The notes: a model not told the origin generated them from the letters alone. Shown: positions 38,420 through 46,882, numbered from the stretch's first letter. The stretch is 64,000 bases of DNA from Comamonadaceae bacterium (GCA_947455145.1 CANGME010000004.1:124001-188000); one strand, 5' to 3'. Made by a program: numbers and translations.

Positions 38420-38635
38420 TCAATCTTGAAATGCAACAGCTTGTTGATGAGACTGGCGTTGTTTCATACAAACCTGATGATGTGTTTTGAAGCACAGGCT
38501 TTTCCCAGGTCTTTGATTGATATGTTGCATGACAAGGTTGATACGCGCGTCCTGACCAAACAATTTCTCGTTGTCGGCGGTTAGTGTGTAAACACAAGTC
38601 ACAAAAAGTTTGAGTAGGGCGAACAGGTGCCCCAA
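38420..38635 (-). mobile_element. Remnant of an IS30-like transposase C-terminus
   Basis: The minus-strand frame ends with VMQHINQRPGKSLCFKTHHQ, close to the INxRPRKxLGFKTPxEVF tail of IS30-family transposases, and stops 8 bases after the AlgJ-like gene. The rest of the transposase is missing, and upstream residues do not match well, so it is a decayed fragment. No terminal inverted repeats were recognised. The remaining intergenic bases to 38847 hold an open frame without recognisable features; I see no gene there. Confidence 0.6.
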
Positions 38636-38847
38636 CTTTCTGCGTCATTTTGAACGGGAAGTGGAAAAACCACGAGTAGTGAGATATGCGATCGTTCATC
38701 GCCACGAGGGTTTATTTCTGGGCTACCCTAATGACTACGTCGGGCTTCCAGTAGCCAAAGAGATGACTCTCATCAGGACGCCCTGGAAACCCAATTCAGC
38801 TGTTAGAGTCATGAATCAGGTAGACATCAGCTTCTAATGCGGCAATG

Positions 38848-40368
38848 TTAAAACTGAAAATATAAAAAAGGGCTTTCATAAAAGTTCACTTGTAGCAAAC
38901 CATAAATAATGGCAACCAGTATCACAATAGATGCATAAGCTGGAATCGATTTTTTTAGAACATTATTTTCCGAAATTGAAGCGACACTTATAGTATTCGG
39001 CATAAAAAAGATGATCATAAAGGCTGAAGAAATTGCCAAAAGGGTTACCTTCGTTCCAGCTACCCAGGCATAAATATCGGGCATATTTCCCAACGAATAT
39101 CCATTCAGCCCGAGCACACCTTTATAAACAACAAGTGCTGTAGAGACACTATCCGATCGGAACATGACGCACGCGATATTAACAGCGAGAAAAGTTAGCA
39201 CCCATCCCGTCACTATTTTTACAGATCGAAATCGTTGATTGGTATTTTGCTTCCTGCTTTGTGGTGGAAATACTTTTCTCCAAACATGGTTTGTAACAAT
39301 AAAAAATCCATGCATTCCCCCAAAAATCACAAACGTCCAATTGGCGCCATGCCAAAATCCCAACAATATAAATACAATAAACGTTGGAACAACCATCGAA
39401 CAAAACGTTCCAATAACCAATGGTAACCCTTGACTCAATCGCATAAATTTCAAAGTTATCGGTGTGTACAGATAGTCTCCGATGTACTTTGTAAGAGTGA
39501 TGTGCCAACGTTGCCAAAAATCTATGATGTTGGTTGCCCTTAAGGGTGAATTGAAATTGAAAGGCAGCCAAATTCCAAACAGCAAGGCTGCACCAACAGC
39601 CATGTCGGAGTATCCAGAAAAATCAAAGTAGAGCTGAAAAGTATACCCAATAGCAGCAAGCCAAGAAGCTAAAAAATTCGGGTCAATCCCTTGATTCAAA
39701 CTTACATAAAAGCTAGAAACATAACCATTCAGGGTGTCAGCAATTAATATTTTTTTGCCTAGTCCTATAGTAAAAATCAATAATCCTGTTGCAATTTTTT
39801 CCTTTTGGATTACAAAGTTTTCCAACATTGAGAACTGCGGCATCATTTGTCTATGGTTTAGTAATGGTCCAGCCAAAAGATGAGGAAAGAAAGAAACGAA
39901 AAGCGCGTAATGAATAAAATTACGCTCTTTAACTTTATTCTGAAAATTGTCAATTAGAAAAGCAATTTGCGTGAATGTGAAAAATGAAATTCCAATAGGC
40001 AATAACATACCAATTGAATCCAAAGGGTCTAGCTCCATCAAGTCACGCACATCATTGATATTATCAATAAAAAAGTTGATGTACTTATAATATCCCAAAG
40101 CCGCCAGGTTGGCTCCAATTGCGATTATTAATATAAATTTCCTATATTTTAATTCTTGCTTTGCTAGTAAAGTTCCGAACCAATAATTGATGCAGATGGA
40201 TGTCAGCAGTATCGGCAGAGCCCTTATGCTCCAATAACCATAAAAGAATATCGAGGCAACTGCCAGCCATGCAAGGGCCCCTTGATAGCTTTTCTTAGCG
40301 ATTAGAAAATAGCCAGCCAATACGATTGGCATATAAATAAAAACAAAAGCTAATGAGTTAAAAAGCAT
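38848..40368 (-). CDS. AlgI/DltB-like membrane-bound O-acyltransferase (MBOAT)
   Basis: The 506-residue polytopic protein has the MBOAT features: N-terminus LFNSLAFVFIYMPIVL, FFPHLLAGPLL, YFDFSGYSDMAVGAALLFG, WQRWHITLTK, and GFWHGANWTFVIFGGMHG with the catalytic-type His340. AlgI moves acetyl, and DltB moves D-alanyl, across the membrane to a periplasmic partner. The gene runs opposite to all its functional neighbours, is visibly AT-rich, and lies between two different transposase remnants. No ribosome binding site is visible before the ATG at 40368, although the N-terminus looks complete. Confidence 0.92.
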   Translation of the reverse strand: MLFNSLAFVFIYMPIVLAGYFLIAKKSYQGALAWLAVASIFFYGYWSIRALPILLTSICINYWFGTLLAKQELKYRKFILIIAIGANLAALGYYKYINFFIDNINDVRDLMELDPLDSIGMLLPIGISFFTFTQIAFLIDNFQNKVKERNFIHYALFVSFFPHLLAGPLLNHRQMMPQFSMLENFVIQKEKIATGLLIFTIGLGKKILIADTLNGYVSSFYVSLNQGIDPNFLASWLAAIGYTFQLYFDFSGYSDMAVGAALLFGIWLPFNFNSPLRATNIIDFWQRWHITLTKYIGDYLYTPITLKFMRLSQGLPLVIGTFCSMVVPTFIVFILLGFWHGANWTFVIFGGMHGFFIVTNHVWRKVFPPQSRKQNTNQRFRSVKIVTGWVLTFLAVNIACVMFRSDSVSTALVVYKGVLGLNGYSLGNMPDIYAWVAGTKVTLLAISSAFMIIFFMPNTISVASISENNVLKKSIPAYASIVILVAIIYGLLQVNFYESPFLYFQF

Positions 40369-40388
40369 AAAAAAGAGGAAGGATTGAA

Positions 40389-40547
40389 TTAGTTCCGATC
40401 AACAAGATACGCTTGATGATAATTTAAGTTGCGCCCGATTTCAATCAGCTGGACGTCGCTGCCTGCCTTATAGTCGGTCGAAATAGGTGCTTTCAAACGC
40501 ACGACCCCAACTGTCCATTGATGGTGATACCACTCATAAGTGGTCAT
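40389..40547 (-). pseudogene. C-terminal fragment of an unidentified gene
   Basis: A minus-strand frame reads MTTYEWYHHQWTVGVVRLKA and ends YHQAYLVDRN, stopping 20 bases before the MBOAT start. In frame upstream it continues as SSDQGHQCTREAFTG until a stop near 40597. The composition looks protein-like and the position suggests the tail of a gene that once preceded the MBOAT gene. I do not recognise the family. It could also be a short intact protein of 52 residues. Confidence 0.35.
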
Positions 40548-40719
40548 GCCCGTGAAAGCCTCTCTCGTGCATTGGTGGCCCTGGTCGCTGCTGATCTACC
40601 TTGAGAATGCCAGGAGGATGTAGTGATGTCGGTGCACTAATGTTAGTCATTACGTTCCACTGCTATCGGCATGCTATCAGCACTCGGTTGCCATTGCATG
40701 GATGCAGGAAGTCCCTTTG

Positions 40720-41166
40720 TATTGACATTGGTGCTGATGTAGAGCGTGCCACGTACACACCGTGCACGGCAGCACGGTCAACTCGGGTCTGGTTAACAAC
40801 TTGTTGCATAGTGAAGAGCGCCCCGTTGCAAAAGCACAAGTCCAATGGCATTGAGCCATGGGACCCTGAAAACGTATGGCGACGAACACGAAATATGAAG
40901 CGGCTGTTTTGATAGACAAGAACTTGAAAATCATGGCCGATATTCGGGCTAAGTTGGATCATCCGTTTCGGGTGATTAAGCACCAATTTGGTTGTGTGAA
41001 GGAGCTCTAGCGAAGTTTGAAGAAGAACATCGCCCAAATCGTCACGATATGTGCACTGTCGAATTTTTGGATGGTGCTGAGCAAACTGCGATGGGAGTTC
41101 AGGGATGAACGCGCTAGAAAGCTGGAGAAATGCCTACAAGGGCTAAAAAGCGGCCACAATGTCTGA
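40720..41166 (+). mobile_element. Decayed IS5-family transposase C-terminus
   Basis: One frame from 40750 to the stop at 41166 reads HVHTVHGSTVNSGLVNNLLH, then SEERPVAKAQVQWH, and later AKLDHPFRVIKHQFG and NIAQIVTICALSNFWM. These match the IS5-family pattern (HTVxGTAANVxD, LLHGEE, RAKVEHPFRVIKxQFG, KNTAQLxTLFALSNLWM). At least three in-frame stop codons (after QWH, after AMGP, after CVKEL) and an apparent internal deletion make it a pseudogene. Bases 41167-41402 hold no gene apart from the likely promoter of the next one. Confidence 0.82.
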
Positions 41167-41402
41167 GGGAAACGTCGCCACTTTGAAGACTGTGCGTGAA
41201 ATCCAGCCATTTGAGAACCACCGACTCGCTACGCCATTTGGTTGAGCGTTACTGAGACCATCCTTAAAATCAATAAAATTTACCTACACAGTGACAATTT
41301 TTAATGAACTTCATTCATACTGGTACACTTTATTCTCTTTCGCTTGGCACAGTAGGATCAAATTGGGCTGATTCAATATATACATGAAAAAAGGATTTTA
41401 CT

Positions 41403-42791
41403 ATGATAAAAAATTTCATTAATACATGGCGATGTGTTGTTTGCTTGTCCAGTGCACTTGGCATGGTTTCTGTTAATGGTGCCGAGTCACTGGGAATTGT
41501 CGGAAAAAATGACTGGCTCTTTTTGCGGTCTGAACTGACAAATTCGTTAGAAGCAGCTGGTAAAGCTGAAACAATTTCGCTAATTGGGCGTCTCAATAAA
41601 GTGTTTGCGTCTAACGGGATAAATATGGTAGTCACGATAGTGCCGTTGAAAGTACGTCTATACGCGGAGCATCTTCCGGCTAGTCTCAAACTCACCGACT
41701 ACATGGCAAGTAATTACGATAATATGAGCAAGGCGCTTCAGGGTGCCGGGGTGACAGTAATTGACCTCAACACTCCCTTGCTGAAAAGTCCATTGCGCGA
41801 CATAGACCCCTACCTTTTTTATCGGCTTGACGGGCACTGGAACTTTGTAGGTGTCAAGTTGGCAGCTGAAACACTAAAGGGTGGAATAGATGCCAACCCA
41901 GCACTTAAAAAGGCTCTCGATACAACACCTGAAATCGCGTACGAAAGGAAAGATGACAAACGCAAACGCCCGTCTAAAGCAGGCGATTTAATTGCCTTGG
42001 TACCACCAAATTCCGGGTCTTTTGCACCTGAGCAATTCACACCGGTCAGGATAATTCGTACCCAGGAACAGACTCAGTCCAATCGTGTACCAAGTGGGAT
42101 CACGCTACAGGGGAGCAGCTTCTCACAGGAGTGGACTGGTTTTGCGGATGCCCTGCGCTTTGTGTTGCAGCGCGACATTTTGAATGTCTCGGTGCCTGCA
42201 AATATAGGGTCCTGGGTGGGCATGGAGAACTATTTGAGTAGCGATGCCTTTCAGACTAATCCGCCCAAAATGCTGATTTGGGAAAGGCCCGAGTACACCA
42301 TGCGCGCGCCACCAAATTTCAAGTTTCAAGATGCGCGCTATATGAGCAACAATACTGAGTGGCTATTACGCGCCTCGGCTTGGGCGCAGACCACATGCAA
42401 ACAGTCTCCTGTGACCGCTAAGGTGGTGCCAGTCGCCTTGGCGGCAAATAGAGCCAATCTTGATGCCACAGATTTCGTCACGGGACCGACTAGCGACAAT
42501 GAATTCATCGAGATCAGTTTTGACAAACCAATCCAAAAGCTGGATTACCTGGCCGCCAAGGTTACCGCCGCCGGATCAAAAACCTTAGCTTTTGAGGGTT
42601 CGGGCCCAGGGGAGGAAACACGACGATTTACATTGAATATCGCAGGGGACGATGCCGCACATGCCCTGAAAACACCACTACCTTCGAATGGTCGGGGTTT
42701 CACTAAACTTCGAATCTACCCAGGGAAAAGTCAAAGTTTTTCCCTGCAGGAGCTAAAAATATGTCGCCAGCCTGAAGACCTTCTTAACTAA
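41403..42791 (+). CDS. AlgJ/AlgX-like SGNH acyltransferase, second copy with C-terminal extension
   Basis: The 462-residue exported protein is a paralogue of the gene at 37411, sharing the catalytic motifs YRLDGHWN (Asp143, His145) and LQGSSFSQE (Ser239) and the segments ADALRFVLQRDILNVSVP and LIWERPEYTMRAPPN. It adds about 130 beta-rich residues (330-462: VEL-type strands, TKLRIYPGKSQSFSLQEL) that could be a carbohydrate-binding module. The signal peptide spans about 1-26. AAAAGGA precedes the ATG. It opens the transcription unit that continues with the carrier protein and the adenylating enzyme. Confidence 0.85.
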   Translation: MIKNFINTWRCVVCLSSALGMVSVNGAESLGIVGKNDWLFLRSELTNSLEAAGKAETISLIGRLNKVFASNGINMVVTIVPLKVRLYAEHLPASLKLTDYMASNYDNMSKALQGAGVTVIDLNTPLLKSPLRDIDPYLFYRLDGHWNFVGVKLAAETLKGGIDANPALKKALDTTPEIAYERKDDKRKRPSKAGDLIALVPPNSGSFAPEQFTPVRIIRTQEQTQSNRVPSGITLQGSSFSQEWTGFADALRFVLQRDILNVSVPANIGSWVGMENYLSSDAFQTNPPKMLIWERPEYTMRAPPNFKFQDARYMSNNTEWLLRASAWAQTTCKQSPVTAKVVPVALAANRANLDATDFVTGPTSDNEFIEISFDKPIQKLDYLAAKVTAAGSKTLAFEGSGPGEETRRFTLNIAGDDAAHALKTPLPSNGRGFTKLRIYPGKSQSFSLQELKICRQPEDLLN

Positions 42792-42907
42792 TGCGAAATG
42801 CGCGGTCTTGTGGAGATAGATTAGTGTGTGCCTATGGTAATGCTAACACCAACTTCGGAACAGTTCATCTTTTAATGTGCCAGACTTAATTTCAACAGGA
42901 GAAAAAC

Positions 42908-43177
42908 ATGTTTAGCGACCAGCCCAAGGACGATGCCCAGGTGGTCATTCTCCACGAAGTAGAAAGTATATTTCGGGAACTCTTTCGGGATAAAACTCTC
43001 GCCATTCACCCCGACACAAGCGCTAAGGATATCGAAGGCTGGGATTCACTTGCCCATATAACGCTCATCGTTGCCATTGAGAAAAAGTTTGGTATTAGAT
43101 TCAAACTCGCCGAGCTTCAGGAGCTTCGTAACGTAGGCGACATTTTGACTTGTGTAAAGACCAAGACGGGAAAATGA
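42908..43177 (+). CDS. Acyl/peptidyl carrier protein
   Basis: The 89-residue protein has the phosphopantetheine attachment site GWDSLAHITL with Ser47, preceded by DTSAKDIEG and followed by IEKKFGIRFKLAELQ, the standard carrier-protein helices. It should carry an acyl or aminoacyl thioester made by the ligase encoded immediately downstream. CAGGAG stands 5-10 bases before the ATG. Its stop overlaps the ligase start (ATGA), so the two are translationally coupled, as in DltA-DltC systems. Confidence 0.93.
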   Translation: MFSDQPKDDAQVVILHEVESIFRELFRDKTLAIHPDTSAKDIEGWDSLAHITLIVAIEKKFGIRFKLAELQELRNVGDILTCVKTKTGK

Positions 43178-44712
43178 GCCTTCCCTACGTAACCACTTTC
43201 GTTGAGGATTATTTCCGCTGCGCCGGGCACTTTCCAAACGAGCCAGCTTTGGTTTTCCCGGACCAAACGACGACTTATGCGGAGCTTTTGGCTATCATCC
43301 AAGGGATACGTGAATGGATAGATTCGGAAGTCTCTGACAATGAACGTCGAATTGCAGTGCATGCAACGCAGGATACTTTTACGTATGCCGCGATCCTTGC
43401 GATTCTTGCGTCTGGTAGAGCCTATGTTCCTCTGAACCCTCAAAACCCTGCACAGCGCAACGGCAGTTGTTTGACTCAGGCCGATGTCACCACACTCTTC
43501 CAAACGGGTGCTGAAACTAAAATCAGTGAATGGGTCCTTGAGCAGAGACTTCCGATAAAAATCTTGGATCTCCAGACGATTTCTTCAAGCCCGTCAGAAC
43601 GGATGCCAACGCCAGTCCGCGAAACTGATATGGCATACCTGCTCTTCACTTCGGGCAGCACGGGCGAGCCAAAGGGTGTCCCTATCTACCATGGGAACTT
43701 GAGGCGATTCATGCAAGCGTTTATCAGTGAAACAGATTTCGAGTTTCGATCGACTGACCGTTTTCTGCAGATGTTTGACCTTACTTTTGATCTTTCAATC
43801 ATGTCCTTTGCTGCCCCGCTTTCTATCGGTGCTGCATGCCATGTCGTAACGGGATCAGGTGTCGGTTTTCTGGACGTGGCAAAAATACTTCAGCACGGAA
43901 AGATATCGGTCGCGTTGATGGTGCCTTCCGTTTTGTCTTTTTTGGAGAGTTATCTCGACGAGATAGATTTGCCGGACATGCGCTATTCTCTTTTCTGTGG
44001 CGAAGCGCTCCCGGCTTTATTAGCTGAAAAATGGCATCGGTGTATTCCATCGGCACGCCTGTTCAACGTTTACGGCCCTACTGAAGCGACTATATTTTGC
44101 TCCATTTACGAGTTGAAATCGCCTTTGGACTCATCTGGTGAACACCAAGGCGTAGTATCCATCGGAGTGCCGATGCCCGGAACCACGTTTTCGATCATTA
44201 ATGAAAAGGGTGACTGCGTTTCCCCCGGAGAAAAAGGCGAACTTGTGATCTCCGGTGGGCAGGTAACCAACCAATACTGGCGCAACCCGGAAAAGACTCT
44301 TGCTGCTTTCTCAGCCCGTTCGGGAGAAGCGCCAGCCTACCGCACTGGTGATATTGCCTTTGCAGCAGAGGGCAATTATTATTATTGTGGGCGTGCGGAT
44401 TTTCAACTGAAGGTGGATGGATATCGTATTGAGGCAGGAGAGATTGAGCATCATGCCAGAAGCCTTGTCGGCGTTAAAAATGTCGCGCTCGTTGGTCAAA
44501 CAGAGACAAATGGAAGAGTCAAACTGCATTTGTTTCTAGAGGCATCCGCTAATGCGCAAGCGACGATCCAAGCTACCTGCAAGGCGCATTTAGGAGGGAA
44601 ACTGCCATCCTACATGCTCCCTCATCGGATTCATGTGCTTGACTCTTTCCCCTTGAATCAGAACGGGAAGGTCGATCGAAAAGCGCTGATTTCGCTTGCC
44701 CCTCAGGAATAA
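43174..44712 (+). CDS. DltA-like amino-acid or acyl adenylating ligase
   Basis: The 512-residue ANL-superfamily ligase has core motifs in order: LLFTSGSTGEPKGVP (A3, 156-170), FDLTFDLSIMSF (A4, 201-212), NVYGPTEATIF (A5, 298-308), YRTGDIA (A7), FQLKVDGYRIEAGEIEHHA (A8) and NQNGKVDRKAL with catalytic Lys499 (A10). The FDLS segment matches D-alanine ligase DltA and NRPS adenylation domains, where the Asp contacts the amino group, so an amino acid is the most likely substrate. It should load the carrier protein encoded by the overlapping upstream gene. The ATG at 43174 is fixed by that overlap. The exact substrate is unknown. Confidence 0.9.
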   Translation: MSLPYVTTFVEDYFRCAGHFPNEPALVFPDQTTTYAELLAIIQGIREWIDSEVSDNERRIAVHATQDTFTYAAILAILASGRAYVPLNPQNPAQRNGSCLTQADVTTLFQTGAETKISEWVLEQRLPIKILDLQTISSSPSERMPTPVRETDMAYLLFTSGSTGEPKGVPIYHGNLRRFMQAFISETDFEFRSTDRFLQMFDLTFDLSIMSFAAPLSIGAACHVVTGSGVGFLDVAKILQHGKISVALMVPSVLSFLESYLDEIDLPDMRYSLFCGEALPALLAEKWHRCIPSARLFNVYGPTEATIFCSIYELKSPLDSSGEHQGVVSIGVPMPGTTFSIINEKGDCVSPGEKGELVISGGQVTNQYWRNPEKTLAAFSARSGEAPAYRTGDIAFAAEGNYYYCGRADFQLKVDGYRIEAGEIEHHARSLVGVKNVALVGQTETNGRVKLHLFLEASANAQATIQATCKAHLGGKLPSYMLPHRIHVLDSFPLNQNGKVDRKALISLAPQE

Positions 44713-44715
44713 GCC

Positions 44716-45378
44716 ATGGACGATTTGGTTTTCCGAAAAGCCACCCCGGCCGACCTACCCTTTCTCATCACGGCCATCAAAGCTGCAGAAAAATTGTGCA
44801 CGGCAAGTTGCACCTATGAAAATATTTTTAAGCTGAGTGCACCAGAAGTCGATGACCTGCTCAAGCAGGCACTCTCAATTGAAGGAGTCGGATATCAACT
44901 TGCCTTGAGCACTTTTTTCCTTTACACCCGGGGTGGCGTGCCAGTTGCTTGTTGTTCATCATGGATCGAGGCCGCAGATGGTATGCCAAGCGGATTCAAG
45001 ATAGCTACCGTGCTTTCTAGCTTGCTAGGATTTGAGAAATGGATCGATGCAAAAGTTTCGATCATGGCTTTTTCCGAAGCGAACCCGCAGCGTACTGCAG
45101 GGGCGCTACAGTTGGAGACGTTTTACGTCGAGCCGAGTTATCGAGGGCAAGCACTCACAGTGCGAATTATCGACAGTGTCATACGTCACTACGTCAGCAT
45201 CCCCACGTCTGCGAAGATCGCCCAAATCACCATGCTCGAAGAAAACGTTGAGGCATTCCATGCTTATCAAAAAGCCGGCTTCCAAATCCACTGCAAAGGC
45301 GTTCCAGGCAGTGCGCTTTTCCGGTCAATGACAGGCAGTGCTGGTTTTCTTCAGTTGTACAAAACGATTGGGGTCTAA
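44716..45378 (+). CDS. GNAT-family N-acetyltransferase
   Basis: The 220-residue protein starts DDLVFRKATPADLPFLI and has the acetyl-CoA-binding region LQLETFYVEPSYRGQALTVR (motif A, RGQA) and the C-terminal ENVEAFHAYQKAGFQ of GNAT enzymes. It lies 3 bases after the adenylating ligase. A possible role is N-acylation of the carrier-bound amino acid before export, but this rests on context only. It is the last gene of the island's second transcription unit. Confidence 0.85.
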   Translation: MDDLVFRKATPADLPFLITAIKAAEKLCTASCTYENIFKLSAPEVDDLLKQALSIEGVGYQLALSTFFLYTRGGVPVACCSSWIEAADGMPSGFKIATVLSSLLGFEKWIDAKVSIMAFSEANPQRTAGALQLETFYVEPSYRGQALTVRIIDSVIRHYVSIPTSAKIAQITMLEENVEAFHAYQKAGFQIHCKGVPGSALFRSMTGSAGFLQLYKTIGV

Positions 45379-45678
45379 GAGAGGAAAAAATCCATAGATG
45401 CACCAGGGAAAGTCTTTACACCCTGACCGCAGCGTGTATTGCTTGCAAAAGTTCACACCATGCAACCTGTTCGTTCTTACCCATGAGATTGCGCTTCAAT
45501 TTGATCAACCACAAGCACATCGTATTAGTCTTACACCTGCTCAATCATTGATCCGGCAAACTCCTTGGACTAAATACTCCACATGAGGTATTTATGTAGA
45601 AGGTACAGTCTATTCAGCGCGCCATTGCACTTCGGGTTTGAAACCGGCCCGGTAAAATGAGGCCAAAGAGGTCTATTC
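45379..45678. other. Gene-free stretch at the right edge of the island
   Basis: About 300 bases without a convincing gene. The only open frames are short and carry no recognised motif. AAATAC (near 45570) and GTATTT (near 45590) form a small inverted pair. The composition changes here from AT-richer island DNA to the GC-rich housekeeping region. A promoter for the DUF3460 gene must lie near 45640-45670, but I could not define it. Confidence 0.5.
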
Positions 45679-45906
45679 ATGAATATTTTGAATTTTTTTC
45701 GCCGCCCCGACTACAAGTCCGAAGTCACCCAGTTTCTGGATCAGCTCAAGACGGCCAAACCCAGCCTGGAAGCCGAACAACGCCAGGGTCGTGCGCTGCT
45801 GTGGGACAAGGCGGTAGACCGCCAAGCCTGGGAAAGCTACCGCACGGCCGAAGTGGCGCAAAAGCCCTACGTCTATCAAACCAGTGTGGTTAGCGACTCC
45901 AAATAA
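45679..45906 (+). CDS. DUF3460 family protein
   Basis: The 75-residue protein reads MNILNFFRRPDYKSEVTQFL at the start, then LWDKAVDRQAWESYRTAEVA, and ends with KPYVYQTS, matching the short DUF3460 family of betaproteobacteria. It has no signal peptide or membrane segment. The function is unknown. It commonly lies just upstream of scpA in this order, as here. Confidence 0.88.
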   Translation: MNILNFFRRPDYKSEVTQFLDQLKTAKPSLEAEQRQGRALLWDKAVDRQAWESYRTAEVAQKPYVYQTSVVSDSK

Positions 45907-45917
45907 GTATCGAATCG

Positions 45918-45965
45918 GGCCACAAGTCTTATTTCAATAGCGTGAGAAGCTACTTGTTTAATAGC
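45918..45965 (-). repeat. Dispersed short repeat, intergenic copy
   Basis: Read on the minus strand it begins GCTATTAAACAAGTAGCTTC and continues with CTATTGAAATAAG. It matches 33 of 48 positions of the copy inside ileS at 23457-23504. It fills most of the gap between the DUF3460 gene and scpA. Confidence 0.7.
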
Positions 45966-45970
45966 CCTCC

Positions 45971-46828
45971 ATGCGTGACCCGGACACCGACGCCTTGACT
46001 TCATCCGCAGACAGTGCCGTGCTTGCCACCCTGCCCGAGGTGGTCGACCACGTGGCTGTGGCCCGCCTGTACGGCGAGCCGCTGTTTGCGATGCCGCAGG
46101 ATTTGTACATCCCGCCGGATGCGTTGGAGGTCTTTCTGGAGGCCTTTGAAGGCCCGCTGGACTTGCTGCTCTACTTGATCCGCAAACAGAACTTCAACAT
46201 TCTGGACATTCCCATGGCGGGCGTCACCCGCCAGTACCTGGTGTATGTCGAAGAAATCCGCAGCCGCAACCTGGAGCTGGCAGCCGAGTACCTGCTGATG
46301 GCGGCCATGCTGATCGAGATCAAATCTCGCATGCTGCTGCCGCCCAAAAAGAAGGCCGAGGGCGAAGAGGCCGAAGACCCGCGTGCCGAGCTGGTGCGCC
46401 GCCTGCTGGAGTACGAGCAAATCAAGCTGGCTGCGGCCCGACTGAATGCCATCCCCCAGTACGGGCGCGACTTTCTCAAGGCGCAGGTGTTCATCGAGCA
46501 GTCGCTGCAACCACGTTTTCCTGACGTGCATCTGGTCGATTTGCAAGAGGCCTGGGCTGACATCATGAAGCGCGCCAAGCTGATACAGCACCACAAAATC
46601 ACGCGCGAAGAGCTCTCGGTGCGCGAACACATGAGCATCGTGCTGCGCCACTTGCAGGGCCGCCGCTTTGTCGAATTTGAAAAGCTCTTTGACGCCAGTA
46701 AAGGCACGCCGGTGTTGGTTGTTACCTTCATCGCCCTGCTAGAGCTTGCCAAAGAAACCCTGATCGAAATCACCCAAGCCGAGGCTTTTGCGCCTATTTA
46801 CGTACGGCTGGCTTATTCACCCTCTTAA
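45971..46828 (+). CDS. scpA: Segregation and condensation protein A
   Basis: The 285-residue kleisin subunit of the SMC-ScpAB complex has the N-terminal FEGPLDLLLYLIRKQNFNI motif, MAGVTRQYLVYVEEI, AAEYLLMAAMLIEIKSRMLL and a winged-helix C-terminus (VVTFIALLELAKETLIEITQ). It bridges the SMC heads to compact and segregate the chromosome. About 55 residues precede the conserved region, longer than in many homologues. scpB is not adjacent in the window. Confidence 0.95.
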   Translation: MRDPDTDALTSSADSAVLATLPEVVDHVAVARLYGEPLFAMPQDLYIPPDALEVFLEAFEGPLDLLLYLIRKQNFNILDIPMAGVTRQYLVYVEEIRSRNLELAAEYLLMAAMLIEIKSRMLLPPKKKAEGEEAEDPRAELVRRLLEYEQIKLAAARLNAIPQYGRDFLKAQVFIEQSLQPRFPDVHLVDLQEAWADIMKRAKLIQHHKITREELSVREHMSIVLRHLQGRRFVEFEKLFDASKGTPVLVVTFIALLELAKETLIEITQAEAFAPIYVRLAYSPS

Positions 46829-46830
46829 AA

Positions 46831-46882
46831 CCTTGCGGGACAGACCCAAACGCAGCGTAGCTCTGTCCTCAACTGATCAAAA
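46831..46882 (+). promoter_or_regulatory. Conserved leader element upstream of nadB
   Basis: CCTTGCGGGACAGACC opens the element, and GCTCTGTCCTCAA followed by CTGATCAAAA closes it directly before the ATG. GGACAGA (46838-46844) and TCTGTCC (46862-46868) form an inverted repeat with 17 bases between them. The same two blocks stand before nadA at 56118-56179 in the same orientation relative to the gene. It may be an operator pair or an RNA hairpin. Confidence 0.7.

Noticed and set aside
38610-38837. 75-codon plus-strand frame between the AlgJ-like gene and the MBOAT gene
   Set aside because: No ribosome site, no family resemblance, and it overlaps the IS30-like remnant.
40601-40912. 103-codon plus-strand frame
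   Set aside because: It is an out-of-frame reading of the IS5-family remnant; the transposase-like residues are in another frame.
45398-45586. 62-codon frame in the gap before the DUF3460 gene
   Set aside because: No ribosome site or recognised motif; composition does not look coding.
46831-46882. Treating the nadB leader simply as a dispersed GGGACAGACC repeat
   Set aside because: Related palindromes are common in proteobacteria, but both copies here stand directly before nad genes in the same orientation, so a regulatory reading is preferred. The repeat explanation stays open.
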